Shown one piece after another: positions 5,785 to 8,609 of a stretch of DNA of 8,609 bases (positions are counted from its first letter, which is position 1; each line of letters opens with the position of its first letter). The stretch covers positions 1-8,609 of the forward strand of contig SEBM01000139.1 in assembly GCA_004296145.1 (NCBI GenBank), in the 5' to 3' direction. This stretch comes from Flavobacterium sp. GTDB taxonomy: Bacteria > Bacteroidota > Bacteroidia > Flavobacteriales > Flavobacteriaceae. Made by a program: the position numbers and the translations under genes. The notes under the pieces were generated by a model. It did not search any database, was not told the origin of the DNA, and worked only from the letters and a program-made list of their open reading frames with translations.

Positions 5785-7410
5785 ATGAAAAATATATTTA
5801 AAAACATAAAATTCATACCGTTAGTATGCTTACTATTGGTAAGTTGTGAAGATCTGGACCAGTCACCAGAAGACCGATTTACGGATTCCAATTACTGGAC
5901 AAGTCCACAAAAAGCCCAAATGATGCTAAATACAGCATACTCACAAATGCAGAACAGTGAATTTTTCTTTTATAATGAAGGATTGTCTGATAATGCTTAT
6001 AACGGAAGAGGGGATAATGCAGGAGCAGCTTCTATTGCAGCCGGACTTTACGATCCTTCATTAGCAAGAATAAAAAGAGAATGGAACGATAGGTATTCTG
6101 GTATTAAATCCTGTAATATTTTATTAGAAAATATTGACAGAGTGCCTAATGCTGATCCTGCTGTAATAGCAAGAATGAAAGCAGAAGCCCGTTTTCTTAG
6201 AGCATTCCAACATTTTCAGTTAACAACTTGGTTTGGAGATATTCCTCTTTTGCAAAAAGATCCAACGCTGATAGAGGCAACAACAGTTACACGAACTTCA
6301 CATGCACAAGTAGTTCAATTTATATTAAATGAAATTGATGCCATAATGCCGGCATTACAAAAAAACAATGAGATTATTGATGATGAAGGAAAAGGAAGAA
6401 TTACAGTCGGGGCCGCTGCTGCTTTAAAAGCACGTGTTCTTTTATATGAAGGAAGATGGGAAGATGTTGTGCAGGTAACACAACAATTTATGGCGATGAA
6501 TTATGGACAATATAGTTTATTCCCTTCATATGAAGGTCTTTTTCAACAGCAAAATGAATTCAATAGCGAAGATGTTTTGAGTTTACAATATGTACCTACA
6601 AATAGAACATGGGGTGAATTTTTTGACATGGCTCCATTATCAGTTGGTGCAAGGTTGAACGCACTGTCTCCAACACAGGAATTAGTTGATAGTTACTTAA
6701 TGTTAAATGGAAAGAAAATCAATGAAACCGGTTCTGGTTACAACGAAAACAATCCATATGTTAATAGAGACCCAAGGCTTACTTACACAGTTGTATACGA
6801 TCAATATAATTGGAAAGATAAAGATGGTTCACATACTATTTATATCAAACCTGGATCTTCTCCAACTGCTGCTCATCCAGATGAATATGCAGCGGGATCT
6901 TCTTCAACACCAACTGGATATTTTACCCGTAAATATTATGATGTGCAACATGAAACAGATTTAAAATCTTCAATCAATCTTATGCTGTTTAGATATGCCG
7001 ATATTTTACTAATGTATGCAGAAGCTAAAAATGAATTAAACCAAATGAATAGTACTGTTTGGGATCAGACTATCAGAGCGCTAAGATCTCGTGCAGGATT
7101 TACAGATGCGGGTGCTTTAGCTTATAATAGTGCATTAGGACAAGCGGGACTTAAAGAAGTTATCAGAAATGAGCGTCGTGTAGAATTTGGTATGGAAGGC
7201 TTAAGAATCTTTGATATCAGAAGATGGAAAATAGCAGAAGATGTTTTAAACGGATACGCACACGGAGCAAAATTCGGTATCTCATCTATAGATAATGGTT
7301 ACTTAAGAGTAAATTTAAGAACTTTTGATCCTGAAAAACATTATTTATGGCCAATACCTAGAGATGAGCGTTTGATTAACACTAATTTATCTCAAAATCC
7401 AAACTGGTAA
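5785..7410 (+). CDS. susD: SusD/RagB-family glycan-binding surface lipoprotein
   Basis: A 541-residue lipoprotein of usual SusD size. The signal peptide ends in lipobox LVSC, with C21 as acylation site; the next residues EDLD are acidic, consistent with a Bacteroidota surface-export signal. The N-terminal SusD-like region carries the family motif YWTSPQKAQMMLNTAY (37-52) and alpha-helical repeats such as KAEARFLRAFQHFQL (131-145). The C-terminal RagB/SusD domain has NERRVEFGMEGLRIFDIRRW (462-481) and the terminal LWPIPRDE...NPNW signature. In the family, SusD closes over the extracellular face of SusC and delivers the ligand. It starts 12 bases after susC with an A-rich spacer and no promoter of its own, so it is cotranscribed. 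Aromatic residues that would define the ligand cannot be assigned from sequence alone. No frameshift or missing domain is visible. Confidence 0.96.
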   Translation: MKNIFKNIKFIPLVCLLLVSCEDLDQSPEDRFTDSNYWTSPQKAQMMLNTAYSQMQNSEFFFYNEGLSDNAYNGRGDNAGAASIAAGLYDPSLARIKREWNDRYSGIKSCNILLENIDRVPNADPAVIARMKAEARFLRAFQHFQLTTWFGDIPLLQKDPTLIEATTVTRTSHAQVVQFILNEIDAIMPALQKNNEIIDDEGKGRITVGAAAALKARVLLYEGRWEDVVQVTQQFMAMNYGQYSLFPSYEGLFQQQNEFNSEDVLSLQYVPTNRTWGEFFDMAPLSVGARLNALSPTQELVDSYLMLNGKKINETGSGYNENNPYVNRDPRLTYTVVYDQYNWKDKDGSHTIYIKPGSSPTAAHPDEYAAGSSSTPTGYFTRKYYDVQHETDLKSSINLMLFRYADILLMYAEAKNELNQMNSTVWDQTIRALRSRAGFTDAGALAYNSALGQAGLKEVIRNERRVEFGMEGLRIFDIRRWKIAEDVLNGYAHGAKFGISSIDNGYLRVNLRTFDPEKHYLWPIPRDERLINTNLSQNPNW

Positions 7411-7414
7411 AACT

Positions 7415-7422
7415 AACTAACC
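7415..7422 (+). promoter_or_regulatory. AACTAACC leader motif before the SusE-like gene
   Basis: Second copy of the octamer seen before susC, placed 14 bases before the ATG at 7437 within the 26-base gap after susD. It is part of a TAA-rich stretch and partly a tandem of AACT units (7411-7418), so low complexity may explain it. Confidence 0.3.
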
Positions 7423-7436
7423 TAATAAATAAAAAC

Positions 7437-8561
7437 ATGAAAAATATATATTTAAAATTAGTATTTATACTATGTGCAGTATTTCTTGTAAGCTGCGATA
7501 ATGACGAATTGAGTCATACAAATGTAAGCCCCGTAAATGCTCTTTATTCACCGGCAAATAACAGGTTCTTTGATCTTAACGCAGAGAGTGGTTCAGCTGT
7601 TTTCGAATGGGAAGGAGCTAAAGCAGAAGATAACGGAGTTGTACTTTATGATGTAGTATTTGATAAGGAAAATGGAGATTTCTCTAAGCCAATTTACACA
7701 ATTCCTTCTGATGGAAACGGGTTTCAAAAAACACTTACACTTACTTTTTCAGATTTGAATAAAATTGCAATATTAGCAGGTATACCTTCTGAAACTGTTG
7801 GAAAATTAAAGTGGACTGTTCATTCTTCTAAAGGTATTAACATTCAAAAATCACCAGTTTCTAATATTTTTGAAGTGTTAACACCAAGCGGATTCATGAC
7901 TCCTGATCAATTGTTTATTACTGGTACAGGTTCAGAAACAGGAACTAAAATTGCTGATGCACAGTCATTTAAAAAGATAGATGCTACGAGATTTGAAATT
8001 TACACTAAACTAAGCGCAGGTACTTACAAATTCATCACAAGAAAAAATGCTACTCCTGAAGTTTTCTCTATAAATGATGGTAAATTAAAACAAGATGGTG
8101 AAACAACTTACTCAGGAGATAGTAAAGTCTATAGAATTGTAGTTGATTTTAGTAATGGAGGAACAACTTTTACAGAAATTAGTAAAATAGAATTATGGTT
8201 CCCTCCACGTGGTGAGTATATGTTTGAATACGCTTATGCAGGCGGTGGTATCTGGAAAGCGGCTAATAAAAAAATAGAATTTAAACAAGAATCATGGGGA
8301 AGAGACGAGCGTTATAAGTTTAAGTTTACAGTTGTAAATGGTACAACAACAAGTGCAGAATGGTTCGGTAGTATAAACAGAGATAACAACAGACCTGATG
8401 CTAATAGTCCAGCATCTTACTGGTACATGTTATCTGTAACAGATAATTATTGGGACAACAGTTTCAAATTTTCTGGTGACGTAGACAATAAGAACGTAAA
8501 TGCAGAAATTAATTTAAGTGCAAGTGTTCCGGCATATACACACAGTTTTACAATTCTATAA
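7437..8561 (+). CDS. SusE/SusF-like surface glycan-binding lipoprotein
   Basis: A 374-residue lipoprotein with signal peptide and lipobox LVSC (C20), followed by DNDE, an acidic stretch fitting surface export. Residues about 28-148 resemble the SusE N-terminal Ig-like domain (LYSPANNRFFDL, VFEWEGA and KLKWTVHSSKG are recognisable elements). Residues about 157-249 begin LFITGTGSETG, like the LYLVGDAT opening of SusE/SusF carbohydrate-binding modules, but without the following Trp. Residues about 250-374 form a second beta-rich module with many aromatics (W254, W273, W287, W309, W329, W339), candidate sugar-stacking residues. It is 26 bases after susD and probably cotranscribed. By position and architecture it should bind the same glycan at the cell surface and assist SusCD. 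Sequence similarity to characterised SusE/F is only recognised by motif, so ligand and exact domain limits are uncertain. No catalytic motif was noticed. Confidence 0.8.
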   Translation: MKNIYLKLVFILCAVFLVSCDNDELSHTNVSPVNALYSPANNRFFDLNAESGSAVFEWEGAKAEDNGVVLYDVVFDKENGDFSKPIYTIPSDGNGFQKTLTLTFSDLNKIAILAGIPSETVGKLKWTVHSSKGINIQKSPVSNIFEVLTPSGFMTPDQLFITGTGSETGTKIADAQSFKKIDATRFEIYTKLSAGTYKFITRKNATPEVFSINDGKLKQDGETTYSGDSKVYRIVVDFSNGGTTFTEISKIELWFPPRGEYMFEYAYAGGGIWKAANKKIEFKQESWGRDERYKFKFTVVNGTTTSAEWFGSINRDNNRPDANSPASYWYMLSVTDNYWDNSFKFSGDVDNKNVNAEINLSASVPAYTHSFTIL

Positions 8562-8567
8562 ATAACC

Positions 8568-8604
8568 ATGACGTCTCTTGAAGATTGTCTTTGAGAGACG
8601 TTAT
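8568..8604 (+). terminator. Strong hairpin after the SusE-like gene, probable terminator or processing element
   Basis: The main arms 8571-8584 and 8588-8601 pair over 14 positions, including two G-U wobbles, around a TTG loop. Three further pairs (8568-8570 with 8602-8604, one wobble) extend the stem to 17. It begins six bases after the stop codon. The downstream tail is TATTATAA up to the window end, so a true T run cannot be confirmed. It either ends the transport operon or separates it from downstream PUL genes. Confidence 0.65.
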
Positions 8605-8609
8605 TATAA

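Overview
The window looks like part of a polysaccharide- or glycan-utilisation locus (PUL) from a member of the Bacteroidota, most likely Flavobacterium or a close relative. The evidence is the low-GC sequence, the SusC/SusD pair, lipoproteins with acidic residues right after the acylated Cys, A-rich leaders without Shine-Dalgarno sequences, and promoter elements of the Bacteroidota form TAnnTTTG. All five genes lie on the + strand.

Layout: (1) 31-975, a divergent ROK-family sugar kinase homologue. (2) 976-1147, a spacer with a 10-bp palindrome (core AAACGTTT) and a candidate promoter for the next gene. (3) 1148-2173, a LacI/GalR-family repressor, followed by a clear intrinsic terminator at 2226-2268. 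(4) 2269-2664, a long regulatory region. It holds a perfect 18-bp palindrome centred on CpG (2461-2478) that abuts and slightly overlaps a TATGTTTG -7 element (2477-2484), an additional half-site upstream, and a roughly 175-nt untranslated leader with a stable hairpin (2518-2547). (5) 2665-8561, a tight operon of SusC (TonB-dependent outer-membrane transporter), SusD (glycan-binding surface lipoprotein) and a SusE/SusF-like surface lipoprotein. A 17-bp hairpin directly after the last gene may end or process the transcript.

Inferred working model: SusD and the SusE-like protein capture oligosaccharide at the cell surface, and SusC imports it with TonB energy. A sugar released inside the cell may be bound by the LacI-family protein, freeing the operator inside the susC promoter, and may be phosphorylated by the ROK kinase. 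No glycoside hydrolase, lyase, sulfatase or cytoplasmic permease is in the window, so the substrate cannot be read from it.

The gene content is a recognisable PUL transport module, not a new class of system. The parts most worth a second look are the repressor-type control region (PUL control in this phylum is better known through SusR, hybrid two-component and ECF sigma/anti-sigma systems), the structured leader of susC, the kinase without the usual ROK zinc motif, and the poorly characterised SusE-like protein. No RNA genes, CRISPR arrays, insertion sequences or attachment sites were seen.
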